64,000 nucleotides of DNA from Pseudacidovorax sp. RU35E (GCF_900156165.1 NZ_FTMY01000012.1:62001-126000); one strand, 5' to 3'. Shown: positions 44,688-54,156, counted from the stretch's first letter. The notes: a model not told the origin generated them from the sequence alone. Numbers and translations: made by a program.

Positions 44688-45016
44688 GCCAGCACCGCTC
44701 CGCCGGAGAAGCTGAAGAAGCTCAGGAAGAAGGAAGAGGCCGCGAACGCGATCGACAGGCCGAACACGATCTGGATCAGCTTGCGAAAGCCTCCTGACGT
44801 GTCGCCGAAGGCAAGCGCCAAGCCCGTCGAGATAATGATGATCACCGCCACGATGCGCGCCACGGGTCCCTGGATGGACTCGAGGATGGACTGCAGCGGC
44901 GCCTCCCACGGCATGCTGGAGCCAGCGGCATACGCGGGTGCAGCCACCGCCAACAGCGCGACCAGCGGGAAGGCGGCACGCAGCAGCGCCCGCCTGGAAC
45001 AGCGACGAAGGATCAT
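44684..45016 (-). CDS. trbC: Conjugal transfer pilin TrbC (VirB2-like)
   Basis: This 110-residue pilin precursor has a signal peptide (LRAAFPLVALLAVAAPAYA), then two membrane helices (ARIVAVIIIISTGLALAFG; QIVFGLSIAFAASSFFLSFFSF). It is the main subunit of the conjugative pilus. It overlaps trbB and trbD through ATGA junctions. Confidence 0.92.
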   Translation of the reverse strand: MILRRCSRRALLRAAFPLVALLAVAAPAYAAGSSMPWEAPLQSILESIQGPVARIVAVIIIISTGLALAFGDTSGGFRKLIQIVFGLSIAFAASSFFLSFFSFSGGAVLA

Positions 45017-46047
45017 GAAGAATCTCCTGGAAGGGGTAACGGGGTTTGAGGAGGCACAGACTCGGAAGACTCAGGCAACGCAGGCTCCAGCGAGTCGTCC
45101 AGCAGATAGCCGTTGGTGTCGTGGCCGACGACCCGCGCAATGCAGCGAACCCGACGGGCGTGACCGCGTCCCGCCAGATGCACCACCACGTTCACCGTCT
45201 CGGCAATGAGCGCGCGCGGAACCGTGAGGCTGACTTCCTGGATGAGCTGTTCCAGCCGCGTGAGGGCGCCCGCGGCGGAATTGGCATGCACCGTCGCAAT
45301 GCCGCCCGGGTGGCCTGTACCCCAGGCCTTGATCAGGTCCAGCGCCTCAGCACCACGCACTTCGCCGACCACGATGCGGTCCGGCCGCAGGCGCAAGGTG
45401 GCGCGCACCAAGTCGGCCATGGTGGCCGCACCCGGTTCCGCGCGCAGACTCACGTGGTCCTCGCTGCGGCACTGAAGCTCCACGGTGTCCTCCAGCACGA
45501 GGACACGGTCGCGGGTCCGGGCCACCTCGTCGAGCAGCGCGTTCGCCAGCGTCGTCTTGCCGGTGCTGGTGCCACCAGCCACCACGATGTTGAGCCGTGC
45601 TCGAACGGCGCAGCGCAGAAACGCGGCCTGCGCCTCGCTCATGATCCCAGCGGCCACATAGTCCGCAAGGGTCATGATGGCCAGAGCGCGCTTGCGGATC
45701 GCAAAGGACGGCGCCCGCACGATGGGCGGCAGCGCCCCCATGAAGCGCTCCCCCGTTTCCGGCAACTCGGCCGACAGCAGCGGCGCCCCCGAATGCACCT
45801 CCGCGCGCACATGCGCGGCCACCAGCCGGATGATCCGCTCGGCATCGGCGGCGGCCATCCGATGGCCCGTCGGCGCTCGGCCCGTCCCCAACCGGTCCAG
45901 CCAGAGCGAGCCGTCGGGGTTGAGAAGGACCTCGATCACGTCGCGGTCTTCGAGAGCAGCGGTGATCTCCGGCCCCATGGCCGTGCGCAGCATTCGAATG
46001 CGTCGCTCAGCCGGTTCGCGATCGGTCCATGCGTCGGAGGCAGTCAT
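45013..46047 (-). CDS. trbB: Conjugal transfer ATPase TrbB (VirB11 family)
   Basis: This 344-residue secretion ATPase has Walker A VAGGTSTGKTTLANALL, the Asp box LVLEDTVELQC and Walker B region RPDRIVVGEVRGAEALDLIKAWGTGHPGG, with the His box IATVHANSA. It drives pilus biogenesis at the inner membrane. The start overlaps the CopG-gene stop. Confidence 0.95.
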   Translation of the reverse strand: MTASDAWTDREPAERRIRMLRTAMGPEITAALEDRDVIEVLLNPDGSLWLDRLGTGRAPTGHRMAAADAERIIRLVAAHVRAEVHSGAPLLSAELPETGERFMGALPPIVRAPSFAIRKRALAIMTLADYVAAGIMSEAQAAFLRCAVRARLNIVVAGGTSTGKTTLANALLDEVARTRDRVLVLEDTVELQCRSEDHVSLRAEPGAATMADLVRATLRLRPDRIVVGEVRGAEALDLIKAWGTGHPGGIATVHANSAAGALTRLEQLIQEVSLTVPRALIAETVNVVVHLAGRGHARRVRCIARVVGHDTNGYLLDDSLEPALPESSESVPPQTPLPLPGDSS

Positions 46048-46523
46048 GCGCCCTCCTCGCGGCTTTCCGGAACCGGCCCGGCGGAGTCGCCCGGTACAGG
46101 ACCTGCGACCGCAGATTCCTCCTGGACTTCCCGGACCAGGCTGCGCCCGCGCTGCACGTGCCGCGCCAGCTGTTCGATGAACTGCGCATAGCGCGCACGC
46201 CCCTGGGCTCGGACGGCCTCTTGCTGATGCTCCGGGACGGGCAGGGCCAAGGTCAGGTAGTGACGCACGAACAGCGCCACCGTCTCGATCAGGATGCCTT
46301 GGTCACGCTCCAGCCGCTCGAACTGCCGCGACAGCCGGTCCAGCCGCTTGGTCAAGGCAACGTCGCGCTGCTCTGCTGCGTCTGGCGCGAGGTAGCCAGA
46401 CAGCGCCGCGGCGATCACGGACGACTTCGACACGCCGCGATGGGCCGCGATGTCATCCAGCCGGCGCGCATGGTCCCGCTCGATGAAGATGTTCAGGCGC
46501 GTGCGCCGCGTGCCGAGGCTCAT
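46044..46523 (-). CDS. CopG-type ribbon-helix-helix protein of the transfer operon
   Basis: This 159-residue protein has an N-terminal ribbon-helix-helix (TRLNIFIERDHARRLDDIAAHRGVSKSSVIAAALSGYL) and a helical C-terminal part. This family sits between traG and trbB in Tn4371-like elements and may regulate the transfer operon or the relaxosome. Overlapping ATGA junctions link it to both neighbours. Confidence 0.85.
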   Translation of the reverse strand: MSLGTRRTRLNIFIERDHARRLDDIAAHRGVSKSSVIAAALSGYLAPDAAEQRDVALTKRLDRLSRQFERLERDQGILIETVALFVRHYLTLALPVPEHQQEAVRAQGRARYAQFIEQLARHVQRGRSLVREVQEESAVAGPVPGDSAGPVPESREEGA

Positions 46524-48553
46524 AGCGCGATCCCGTCGTCCGGATCCAGTGCTGCCAGGCGGGCGAGCCGAGACCGATCACGCACGGCATGGCCACCGCG
46601 GGCGTCAGCGACGCCGCGAGGCAATGGCATGCTCCCGTCGTCAACCTCTTCGTCGAGCAGCAGCAGATCCACCACCTCCGGCTCGGGCCTCGGCGGGGGC
46701 GAGAGATCCAGCTCCGGCTTCAGCTCGTGGCCGCCTTCATCCGCGAACGAATCGCTGGCCTGCGCAGCCTGTCCCCCTGCGCCGCCACCCACAGGCAGTG
46801 CATGCCAATCGTCCGGCCGGGCGGGCGGCCGGTCGCCATAGCGCCCCGCCCTCAACGCAGGCGGCGGCAGTACACGCGCAGTGAAATTGCGGTCCAGGAA
46901 GTAGCGCAGCTTGTGCGCCCGGATGGGCGCGTGACCCGACACCATCACGACTGCGTCGTCGGGCGGCAGCTGCATGACCTCCCCAGGCGTCAGCAAGGGG
47001 CGAGACGTCTCCTGCCGCGACACCATCAGGTGCCCCAGCCAGGGCGCGAGCCGGTGGCCGGCATAGTTGCGCTGGGCGCGTAGCTCCGTGGCCGTCCCCA
47101 AGGCGTCCGAGATGCGCTTCGCCGTGCGCTCGTCATTGGTGGCGAATGCAATGCGCACATGGCAGTTGTCCAGGATCGCGTGGTTCGGGCCGTAGGCCTT
47201 GTCGATCTGGTTCAGGCTCTGCGCAATGAGGAAGGCACGCAGGCCATAGCCAGCCATGAACGCCAGCGCTGATTCGAAGAAATCCAGTCGGCCCAGCGCG
47301 GGAAATTCATCGAGCATCAACAACAGCTTGTGCCGCCGCGCCAGCCCGTCCGAGCCATCCAGCGACTCCGTGAGCCGACGGCCGATCTGGTTGAGGATCA
47401 GCCGGATCAGCGGCTTGGTTCGGCTGATGTCCGAGGGCGGGACCACCAGGTACAACGACACCGGGTGCTGCGCCGAGATCAGGTCCGCGATGCGCCAGTC
47501 GCACCGGGCCGTCACCTCGGCCACCGTTGGATCCCGGTACAGGCCCAGAAAGGACATGGCGGTGGAGAGCACACCCGAGCGCTCGTTGTCGCTCTTGTTG
47601 AGCACCTCACGCGCCGCAGACGCCACCACCGGGTGCGGCGCGGCCCCCAGATGCAGCGTCGTCATCATGCGGTGCAAGGTCTGCTCGAAGGTGCAGGCCG
47701 GGTCGGACAGGAAGTTCGCGACACCGCGCAGCGTCCGGTCTTCGCCCGCGTAGAGCACGTGCAGGATCGCCCCCACCAGCAGCGCATGGGAGGTCTTCTC
47801 CCAGTGGTTGCGCCGCTCGAGCGCGCCCTCGGGGTCCACCAGGATGTCCGCGATGTTCTGCACGTCGCGCACCTCGTGCTCGCCGCGCCGCACCTCTAAC
47901 AGCGGGTTGTAGGCGGCAGACCGTGCGTCCGTGGGATTGAAGAGCAGGCAGTGAGAGAAGCGAGACCGCCATCCCGCCGTGAGCTGCCAGTTCTCGCCCT
48001 TGATGTCATGCACAACTGCCGATCCGGGCCAGCTGAGCAGCGTCGGCACCACCAGACCCACGCCCTTGCCCGAGCGCGTCGGCGCGAAGGCCATCACATG
48101 TTCGGGCCCCTCATGGCGCAGGTAGGCGCCATCACGCGCGGGAAGACGGCCAAGGAACACGCCAGCGGGGCCCGTCAGGCCAGCCTTGTCGATCTCGGCG
48201 CGCTCCGCCCACCGCGCCGAGCCGTAGGTCGTCACACGCCGCGAAACCCGCGAATGCCACACGGCCATGCCGATGGCCACGCCCACGGCAAGGAGGCCGC
48301 TGCTCGCCGCGATAGTGCCGCCCCGGCTGAAGATCTCGGGCGCATAGGCGTCGTACCAGTACCACCATTCGAAGAACTTCCAGGGCTCATAGACCGGCTG
48401 CCCGAGCAGTTCGAACCACGGTGCGCCAAGCCGGGGTTGATGCCCCAGGGCGCTGGCCGTCCACTGCGTGGCCATCCAGACGCCACCCAGGGACGTGCTG
48501 GCGACCGCGGCGATTCGGCCGACCAGCACACCGCTTTGCACCTCATGCGACAT
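46520..48553 (-). CDS. traG: Type IV coupling protein TraG (VirD4 family)
   Basis: The 677-residue coupling protein links the relaxosome to the mating channel. It has N-terminal membrane segments (for example GLLAVGVAIGMAVW), Walker A APTRSGKGVGLVVPTLL, Walker B LLLMLDEFPALGRLDF and the conserved IAQSLNQIDKAYG. The ATG at 48553 is selected over an upstream in-frame start because it begins MSHEVQSGVLVGRI, directly before the membrane segments. It is the first gene of the transfer operon. Confidence 0.95.
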   Translation of the reverse strand: MSHEVQSGVLVGRIAAVASTSLGGVWMATQWTASALGHQPRLGAPWFELLGQPVYEPWKFFEWWYWYDAYAPEIFSRGGTIAASSGLLAVGVAIGMAVWHSRVSRRVTTYGSARWAERAEIDKAGLTGPAGVFLGRLPARDGAYLRHEGPEHVMAFAPTRSGKGVGLVVPTLLSWPGSAVVHDIKGENWQLTAGWRSRFSHCLLFNPTDARSAAYNPLLEVRRGEHEVRDVQNIADILVDPEGALERRNHWEKTSHALLVGAILHVLYAGEDRTLRGVANFLSDPACTFEQTLHRMMTTLHLGAAPHPVVASAAREVLNKSDNERSGVLSTAMSFLGLYRDPTVAEVTARCDWRIADLISAQHPVSLYLVVPPSDISRTKPLIRLILNQIGRRLTESLDGSDGLARRHKLLLMLDEFPALGRLDFFESALAFMAGYGLRAFLIAQSLNQIDKAYGPNHAILDNCHVRIAFATNDERTAKRISDALGTATELRAQRNYAGHRLAPWLGHLMVSRQETSRPLLTPGEVMQLPPDDAVVMVSGHAPIRAHKLRYFLDRNFTARVLPPPALRAGRYGDRPPARPDDWHALPVGGGAGGQAAQASDSFADEGGHELKPELDLSPPPRPEPEVVDLLLLDEEVDDGSMPLPRGVADARGGHAVRDRSRLARLAALDPDDGIAL

Positions 48554-48682
48554 CCAAGCTCCTCGACACAACCAGTGAATGCCGGCCCCCAGCCGCGCAG
48601 CTGCAGTGCAGTGTCCGAAGAGCAGCCAAAGCCGACCACCCACGCTGGCGTACCCAGGCGTACTGCAGTCCGGTGCCCCTGC

Positions 48683-48997
48683 TCATCGCCCACGACCCTG
48701 CGCATCGTGCGGAGCAGCATCTGGCTGTGAGCGGGACATCTGCTGCACCACGCGGACGAAATGCTCTTCAAGCTCCCGGCCTCGGTCGGCCAGCGCACTG
48801 CCTGCAGGCGTCAAGCGGATCGGACGTCGGCGCCGGTCGAACAACGCCACGTCGCCGAGTCGGTACTCCAGCTCGCGGATGGCACGCGAGAGATTCGACG
48901 CATCCGTTGGCAGCTGCTCGGCGGCGCGCCGGATGCTCGCCGCTCGCGCAACGGCCATGAAGAAGCGAAGGTGGCGCAGGCTGATGCCCTGGATCAT
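48683..48997 (-). CDS. LysR-type HTH protein, short or truncated (TraR-like position)
   Basis: The 104-residue frame contains a full LysR HTH (ISLRHLRFFMAVARAASIRRAAEQLPTDASNLSRAIRELEYRLG then LFDRRRRPIRLTPAG) but no effector domain. LysR proteins usually have about 300 residues. In Tn4371-type elements a LysR-type traR precedes traG, so this may be a truncated copy of that regulator. Start MIQGISL at 48997. Confidence 0.65.
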   Translation of the reverse strand: MIQGISLRHLRFFMAVARAASIRRAAEQLPTDASNLSRAIRELEYRLGDVALFDRRRRPIRLTPAGSALADRGRELEEHFVRVVQQMSRSQPDAAPHDAQGRGR

Positions 48998-49312
48998 GGA
49001 AGGACTCCGCAGAACGGTCGGCGTTGGGGCACCACCGGCAATGGCGCCCGATGCCATGGCTGCCGAGTTTGGGCAGACGGACGCCCCAGGACACTCCCCG
49101 GATCTGGTAGGCCACCGCATCCAGCAGCTTGCGAAATTGGCAAAAGCCACTCAGTAGCTTTGACTGCGATGCAACGAGGGCGTCGATACCTCAACGGCGC
49201 GAGCCCTCAGACCCCGTCGCGGGAACCGCGCGATTGCCTGCCATGCAAGCGTTGCCCATAGATCGCACGCATCGGAGCATCGCGGCTTCTCACCGACTTC
49301 CGAGGACGCCCC
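48998..49312. other. Divergent intergenic region between LysR fragment and ABC transporter operon
   Basis: No gene is recognised. The stretch should carry the promoter of the amino-acid transporter operon and perhaps regulator binding, but I see no confident -35/-10 pair. It is also the likely right-hand limit of the transfer genes. Confidence 0.4.
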
Positions 49313-50098
49313 ATGACACCCTCCATGCGCCGCTTTCGCCTCCTTCGCTGGCTCACCTGTGCAACGCTCTCTGCAGCCGTGTGGATCGGGGCGGCCCATG
49401 CCCAGGACAGCTACCGGATTGCCACCGAAGGCACCTATCCGCCCTGGAGCTACAAGGATGCCCAGGGCACGTTGCAGGGCTGGGACGTCGACATCGCGCG
49501 GGCCCTGTGCGAGAAGATGAAAGCGAAGTGCGAGATCGTGGCGCAGGACTGGGATGGCATGCTTCCAGGACTGCTCTCGCGCAAGTTCGACCTGATCGTC
49601 GCGAGCATGGCGATCACCGAGCAGCGCCGACAGCGCGTCGCCTTCTCGACCAAGTACAAGGACACCGTGTCGCGTTTTGTCGCCCGCAAAGGGACACCCG
49701 ACGAGGTGAGCCCACAAGCGCTGAAGGGCAAAACGATCGGCGTGCAGCGCGGGTCGATCCAGGCCGGCTTCCTGACCCACAACTACGGAAGTGCGGATCT
49801 GCGCTTCTACGACACGCCTCAGGCCGCTGAGCTCGACCTGGTCGCAGGTCGGGTCGACTACATCTTCGGCAACATGGTGACCTACTTCGTGGGCTTCATG
49901 AAGACGCCCCAGGCCAAGGACTTCGCGTTCGTCGGGCCCGAGTTCAAGGGTGGCCTGCTGGGGGAAGGGAACGGGATTGCAGTCCGCAAGGACGATCCTC
50001 AGACCTTGGCCAAGGTCAACGCCGCGCTCGACGCAATCCGGGCCGACGGGACGTATGACCGCATCACGGCCAAGTACTTCCCCTTCAAGCTGATGTAG
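49313..50098 (+). CDS. Polar amino-acid ABC transporter, periplasmic binding protein
   Basis: This 261-residue class II solute-binding protein (SBP_bac_3) has a signal peptide (cut after AAHA, about residue 31). Domain features include YRIATEGTYPPWSYKDAQGTLQGWDVDIARALC and WDGMLPGLLSRKFDLIVASMAITEQR, typical of ArgT/HisJ-like binding proteins for basic amino acids or opines. It is first in a five-gene operon with two permeases and an ATPase. Confidence 0.92.
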   Translation: MTPSMRRFRLLRWLTCATLSAAVWIGAAHAQDSYRIATEGTYPPWSYKDAQGTLQGWDVDIARALCEKMKAKCEIVAQDWDGMLPGLLSRKFDLIVASMAITEQRRQRVAFSTKYKDTVSRFVARKGTPDEVSPQALKGKTIGVQRGSIQAGFLTHNYGSADLRFYDTPQAAELDLVAGRVDYIFGNMVTYFVGFMKTPQAKDFAFVGPEFKGGLLGEGNGIAVRKDDPQTLAKVNAALDAIRADGTYDRITAKYFPFKLM

Positions 50099-50111
50099 TC
50101 CGGTCGATCCC

Positions 50112-50783
50112 ATGAACCTGCTTCAAGGCTATGAGGGGCAACTGCTGATCGGAGCGCTCACCACGCTGCAGTTGGCCGCCGCATCGCTCCTGCTGGGCTC
50201 CCTTTTGGGCGCAGCCTGCTGCTGGCTGCAGCTCGCGCCGTTGCGCCCACTGCGGGTGTTCGGCGCCGGCTACGCCGCCGTGGCACGCGGCGTGCCGGAC
50301 CTGCTGATCGTCTTCGCCGTCTTCTTCGGGGGCTCGTTGACGCTCGCCAGCCTCACGGGACGCCATGTCGAGATCGACACCTCCCTGGCCGGCGTCGTCG
50401 CGTTGGCACTGTCCTTCGGTGCTTATGCCGGCGAGATCGCGCGTGGCGCTCTGCAGGCCGTGCCTACCGCGCAGCGAGAGGCCGCCCGCGTGCTGGGACT
50501 CTCACGCGCGCAGACCTTGTGGATGGTGGTTCTGCCTCAGGCCGCACGAACGGCGCTGGCACCCTTCGGCAATCAGACCATCGTCCTGCTCAAGCAGACC
50601 TCCATCGTCTCCATCGTGGGATGCGACGAACTCATGAGGAAGGCCGCTGAGGCGGCGGGCGCGACACGGCAGCCCTTCACGATGTACTTGGCCACCGCCT
50701 GCATCTATCTGGCGCTGACCGGCGCGTTGACGCTCTGCCTCGATTGGGCCGAACGCAAGGTCGCACCACAGGCGGCGAGGTGA
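50112..50783 (+). CDS. Polar amino-acid ABC transporter permease 1 (HisQ-like)
   Basis: This 223-residue permease has about five membrane helices and the EAA loop EAARVLGLSRAQTLWMVVLPQAARTALAPFGNQ. It starts 13 bases after the binding-protein gene and is followed directly by the second permease, with which it forms the translocation pore. Confidence 0.92.
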   Translation: MNLLQGYEGQLLIGALTTLQLAAASLLLGSLLGAACCWLQLAPLRPLRVFGAGYAAVARGVPDLLIVFAVFFGGSLTLASLTGRHVEIDTSLAGVVALALSFGAYAGEIARGALQAVPTAQREAARVLGLSRAQTLWMVVLPQAARTALAPFGNQTIVLLKQTSIVSIVGCDELMRKAAEAAGATRQPFTMYLATACIYLALTGALTLCLDWAERKVAPQAAR

Positions 50784-51485
50784 ATGGGCATGTTCGACAT
50801 CTCGTTGATCTGGTCCGTCATGCCGGCCCTGCTGACAGGCGCACGGCTCACGCTCGTGCTCACGGCGCTTGTCGTCCTGCTCGGCGTCGCTTTGGCTTTA
50901 CCCATCGCACTCGCCCGCAACGCCAGGTGGTCCGTTCTGCGGACAGCCGCCAATGGCTATGTGCTCTTCTTCCGGGGCACACCCGCGCTCGTGCAGCTGT
51001 TTCTTCTGTACTACGGCGCGGGTCAGTTCGACCTCATTCGCGGCTCATTCCTTTGGCCCCTCCTCCGCGACCCCTTCTGGTGTGTCGTCATTGCCCTCGG
51101 CCTGAACTCCGCCGCCTACGCGGGAAAGACGCTGGCCGCCTCTCTCGCGGCGGTGCCCAGCGGCATCCGGGAAGCTGCCTTCGTCCTTGGCCTCAGCCGT
51201 GCCCGCACCTTCTGCCACCTGGAGCTGCCCCTCGCCCTCAGGACCGCATTACCGGCCCTGGGCAATGATGTCATCCTGACCTGCAAGGCGACCTCGCTGG
51301 CAAGCACCGTGACCCTGCTGGACCTCACCGGCACCGCCCGGCTGCTGACCTCCGAAACCTATGCGCCCTACGAGGTGTTCATCGGGGCAGGCCTGGTCTA
51401 TCTTTCCATCAACTACATCCTGATGGCCGGCCTGAGGCAACTCGAACGCCGCCTCGATCTCCACTCCACCCCTCGCACAGCATGA
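50784..51485 (+). CDS. Polar amino-acid ABC transporter permease 2 (HisM-like)
   Basis: This 233-residue partner permease has the EAA loop EAAFVLGLSRARTFCHLELPLALRTALPALGND. Its start abuts the previous stop and its own stop overlaps the next start, so the subunits are expressed together. Confidence 0.92.
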   Translation: MGMFDISLIWSVMPALLTGARLTLVLTALVVLLGVALALPIALARNARWSVLRTAANGYVLFFRGTPALVQLFLLYYGAGQFDLIRGSFLWPLLRDPFWCVVIALGLNSAAYAGKTLAASLAAVPSGIREAAFVLGLSRARTFCHLELPLALRTALPALGNDVILTCKATSLASTVTLLDLTGTARLLTSETYAPYEVFIGAGLVYLSINYILMAGLRQLERRLDLHSTPRTA

Positions 51486-52072
51486 AATTCATCACCTTGG
51501 GCCCTGCGGGCAACAACCACGAGCTGGTGACGCGGCGCTACCTCGACTTCCACGGGCTGAGCGCCACCGCCACCTTGACGCTCACCAGCGACTTTGCCGA
51601 AGCGGTCGCCGCCGTCCTCGTCGGTGAAGCCGACTTCCTGGTCCAGTGCGCCGTTCACCCCGACTGCACGGCCACAATGGCCAAGTCCTTCCAGGGGCTC
51701 CACGCCGTGGACACCTTCCTCTCGCCCAGCCGAGACCTGGCGATCATCCGTCGCAAGGATGCCGCGCCCACCGGCGCGCTCGCGGTGATGAGTCCCACCC
51801 TGGACTACATCGATTCCAGTGGCTGGGATCGAATCGACCTCGTCCCCACCGTATCGGACGTGGCCCAGGGTCTCATCGACGGCACCTATGTCGAGGGCCT
51901 GGCGTATGCCTCATTGGCCGAGGCACACCCAGACATCCTGAAGATCGAACACTTCATTGGCACTGTGGACGACGCCTGGATCGTGTACGGCCGCACCCGC
52001 GTGACCGAAGGACGGTTGCTGGCCTGGCCAGACAGCCCCGCGAGTCGTCTGTACCGAGCCCAGTCCGCATGA
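51482..52072 (+). CDS. Prephenate-dehydratase-like / BacA-like protein in transporter operon
   Basis: This 196-residue protein begins MKFITLGPAGNNHELVTRRYLDFHG, resembling the start of the catalytic domain of prephenate dehydratase (a periplasmic-binding-like fold) and of the related prephenate decarboxylase BacA. Dehydratase catalytic motifs such as TxR are not evident. It is encoded between the permease and ATPase genes with overlapping stops and starts. It has no signal peptide. The role is unknown: it may bind or convert the imported substrate in the cytoplasm. Confidence 0.6.
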   Translation: MKFITLGPAGNNHELVTRRYLDFHGLSATATLTLTSDFAEAVAAVLVGEADFLVQCAVHPDCTATMAKSFQGLHAVDTFLSPSRDLAIIRRKDAAPTGALAVMSPTLDYIDSSGWDRIDLVPTVSDVAQGLIDGTYVEGLAYASLAEAHPDILKIEHFIGTVDDAWIVYGRTRVTEGRLLAWPDSPASRLYRAQSA

Positions 52073-52821
52073 AGACGCAAAGCCAAGCCGCTGCGCCGGT
52101 GGTGCATGTCAGCGGGGTCAACAAGCACTTTGGCAGTCACCAGGTCCTGCACGACGTTCACCTCAACGTCGCCGCAGGAGAGCGGGTCGTCATCTGCGGC
52201 CCGTCCGGGTCCGGCAAGTCAACCCTTGCGCGCTGCATCAGCGGCCTTGAACCCTACGGAAGTGGCGAGGTGCGGGTCAATGGGCAGTCGGTCTCACCCC
52301 GGATGCGGCACAGCGCTCTCGTGGCGGCGAACATCGGGATGGTGTTTCAGCAGTTCAATCTCTTCCCCCACCTGACCGTGCTGCAGAACTGCACCCTGGC
52401 GCAGCGGTGGGTGCGCCGTCGAGGCAAACAAGAAGCGCGGGACATTGCGATGGCGCAACTCGCGAAGGTCCGGCTGGCGGAGAAGGCGACCGCCTATCCG
52501 GGGCAGTTGTCAGGGGGTCAACAGCAACGCGTTGCCATCGCGCGAGCCCTGTGCCTCGATCCGTCGGTGCTGATCTTCGATGAGGCCACATCCGCGCTGG
52601 ATCCCGAAATGGTCAAGGAGGTGCTCGACGCAATGACCCTGCTGGCCAAGGACGGGATGACGATGATCTGCATCACGCACGAGATGGGCTTCGCCCGCGC
52701 CGTGGCCGACAAGGTCGTGTTCATGGAGGCGGGCCACATCGTGCAGCAGGAGACACCAGACAATTTCTTCGATGCGAACGCTGATCCAAGGATTCAGCAT
52801 TTCCTCAAAGGCGTTCACTGA
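52069..52821 (+). CDS. Amino-acid ABC transporter ATP-binding protein (GlnQ/HisP-like)
   Basis: This 250-residue ATPase has Walker A ICGPSGSGKSTLARCI, the Q loop MVFQQFNLFPHLT, signature LSGGQQQRVAIARAL, Walker B VLIFDEATSALDPEMV and H loop ITHEMGF. It energises the importer encoded upstream. The ATG at 52069 overlaps the previous stop (ATGA). Confidence 0.95.
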   Translation: MKTQSQAAAPVVHVSGVNKHFGSHQVLHDVHLNVAAGERVVICGPSGSGKSTLARCISGLEPYGSGEVRVNGQSVSPRMRHSALVAANIGMVFQQFNLFPHLTVLQNCTLAQRWVRRRGKQEARDIAMAQLAKVRLAEKATAYPGQLSGGQQQRVAIARALCLDPSVLIFDEATSALDPEMVKEVLDAMTLLAKDGMTMICITHEMGFARAVADKVVFMEAGHIVQQETPDNFFDANADPRIQHFLKGVH

Positions 52822-52823
52822 AC

Positions 52824-52919
52824 ACCGGTGGCCGAGAGCTTCGTCGGCACGTTCCGGCGCGACGACATCAAGATCAGGCTGGCGGCGAGCCTGGCCCTCA
52901 GACACTGGTCAGCCTCATG
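52824..52919 (+). pseudogene. Remnant of an IS3-family OrfB
   Basis: The short frame VAESFVGTFRRDDIKIRLAASLALRHW matches the segment around the catalytic Glu of an IS3-type transposase (AESFV-x-TF-R-D). It starts immediately after the ABC-ATPase stop and ends at a TGA at 52919. No other part of an element is recognised. It is a fossil that marks past insertion beside the transporter operon. Confidence 0.55.
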
Positions 52920-53085
52920 ACCGCCGAACAGCAGCCTGTCGCCGCACCGGAACATCTCACCCTGGCACGGTGGCGGGCGACGCGTGCTCTTTTGCGGCCG
53001 CAACTGACGAAGAGGCGTATCGTCCCAGCCGGGCCCGCTGCCGCCGCCTGTCGTGGCGGCCCGGTCCGCCTCCCAAAGGCTTCCG

Positions 53086-53757
53086 ATGCTTTTCCGTTCC
53101 CTTGGCCTCGCCCGCTGGACCCTGGCCGTTGTAATTTGCTGCGGTGGGGCCGCCGCGCTCCATGCACAGCCAACGCCACCAATCCCGACCCCGACGGTGG
53201 CCGACAAGCCGGTGCGGCTGCGTGGCACCCTCGTAGCGATCGACGCCACAACGATCACCGTGAAGGAGCGAGGCGGCGAAACCGTCGCGCTTGCCCGGCC
53301 CGCCGGCATGCCGATCTCCGAGGTCTATCCGATCCGGCTGACCGACATCCGGCCCGGCAGCTATATCGGCACGGCGGCCATGCCGCAGGCCGACGGCACG
53401 CAGCGTGCTCTTGAGGTGGTGGTATTTCCCGAGGCCGCGCGCGGCGCTGCCGAAAGCCACTTCCCCTGGGACCTGCTGCCTGAAAGCACGATGACCAACG
53501 CCACTGTGGCCGGCCTCACTGCAGCGCCTACCTCCGTGCCGGGCGGACAGCAGCTCGTTCTGCAGTACCCGGGCGGCGAGAAGACGATCATTGTGCCGGC
53601 AGATGTGCCGGTAGTCAGCTTCAGGCCTGGCAACAACGACGAACGGGCCCTGCTGGTGCCTGGTGCCAGGGTCCTGGTGAACGCACAGATGAAGGACGGC
53701 AGGCCTACCGCCTTGCGAGTCAACGTTGGCCGCAACGGCTTCGCGCCGCCGATGTAA
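53086..53757 (+). CDS. Exported protein of unknown function, DUF5666-like beta repeats
   Basis: The 223-residue protein has a signal peptide (MLFRSLGLARWTLAVVICCGGAAALHA) and a mature part of beta-rich repeats: VRLRGTLVAIDATTITVKERGGETVALARP, then VIIV-like strands and ARVLVNAQMKDGRPTALRVNVG. This pattern is that of small periplasmic OB-like or DUF5666-type proteins. The start at 53086 is chosen for its signal peptide; an earlier start at 53053 exists. Its role and partners are not evident. Confidence 0.6.
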   Translation: MLFRSLGLARWTLAVVICCGGAAALHAQPTPPIPTPTVADKPVRLRGTLVAIDATTITVKERGGETVALARPAGMPISEVYPIRLTDIRPGSYIGTAAMPQADGTQRALEVVVFPEAARGAAESHFPWDLLPESTMTNATVAGLTAAPTSVPGGQQLVLQYPGGEKTIIVPADVPVVSFRPGNNDERALLVPGARVLVNAQMKDGRPTALRVNVGRNGFAPPM

Positions 53758-53952
53758 GCGAAGACTTGCAGGAATAGCCCGACGGCATCCAGGCCCGGAA
53801 CGGCAATAGGAATCCGCATCAGGCACCACTCACCCAAATGAAACGGAGACTCCTTGCCTGAGGTCGGAGGTCTGCCGGACGGCCGAGAGACGGCAGCGCG
53901 GCACCCGCTTGATCGGCACGTCCATGCCTGCCCTTCCGACCTCGCCGCCTCC

Positions 53953-54156
53953 ATGAACAGAACCGCTTACCTCGGCACCCTCCTCAACACCGGCTGCGGC
54001 ACCGTCCGCGTGCTGCTGCTGGCGCTTCTCGGGTTCATGAGCTGGCGGCGGATGCGGCTGCAGTCGATGGTGGAGGACGGCAACCGCAACATGGCGCTGC
54101 CGGAACACGATGCCGATATGGCTCAAATCCGGAATGCGCCGGCAGCCTACCGTTGA
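53953..54156 (+). CDS. Possible small membrane protein
   Basis: The 67-residue frame from ATG 53953 (MNRTAYLGTLLNTGCGTVRVLLLALLGFMSWRRMRLQSMVEDG) has one hydrophobic helix and a positive-inside segment. It follows the exported protein gene by about 200 bases. No family is recognised and coding status is uncertain. Confidence 0.35.
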   Translation: MNRTAYLGTLLNTGCGTVRVLLLALLGFMSWRRMRLQSMVEDGNRNMALPEHDADMAQIRNAPAAYR

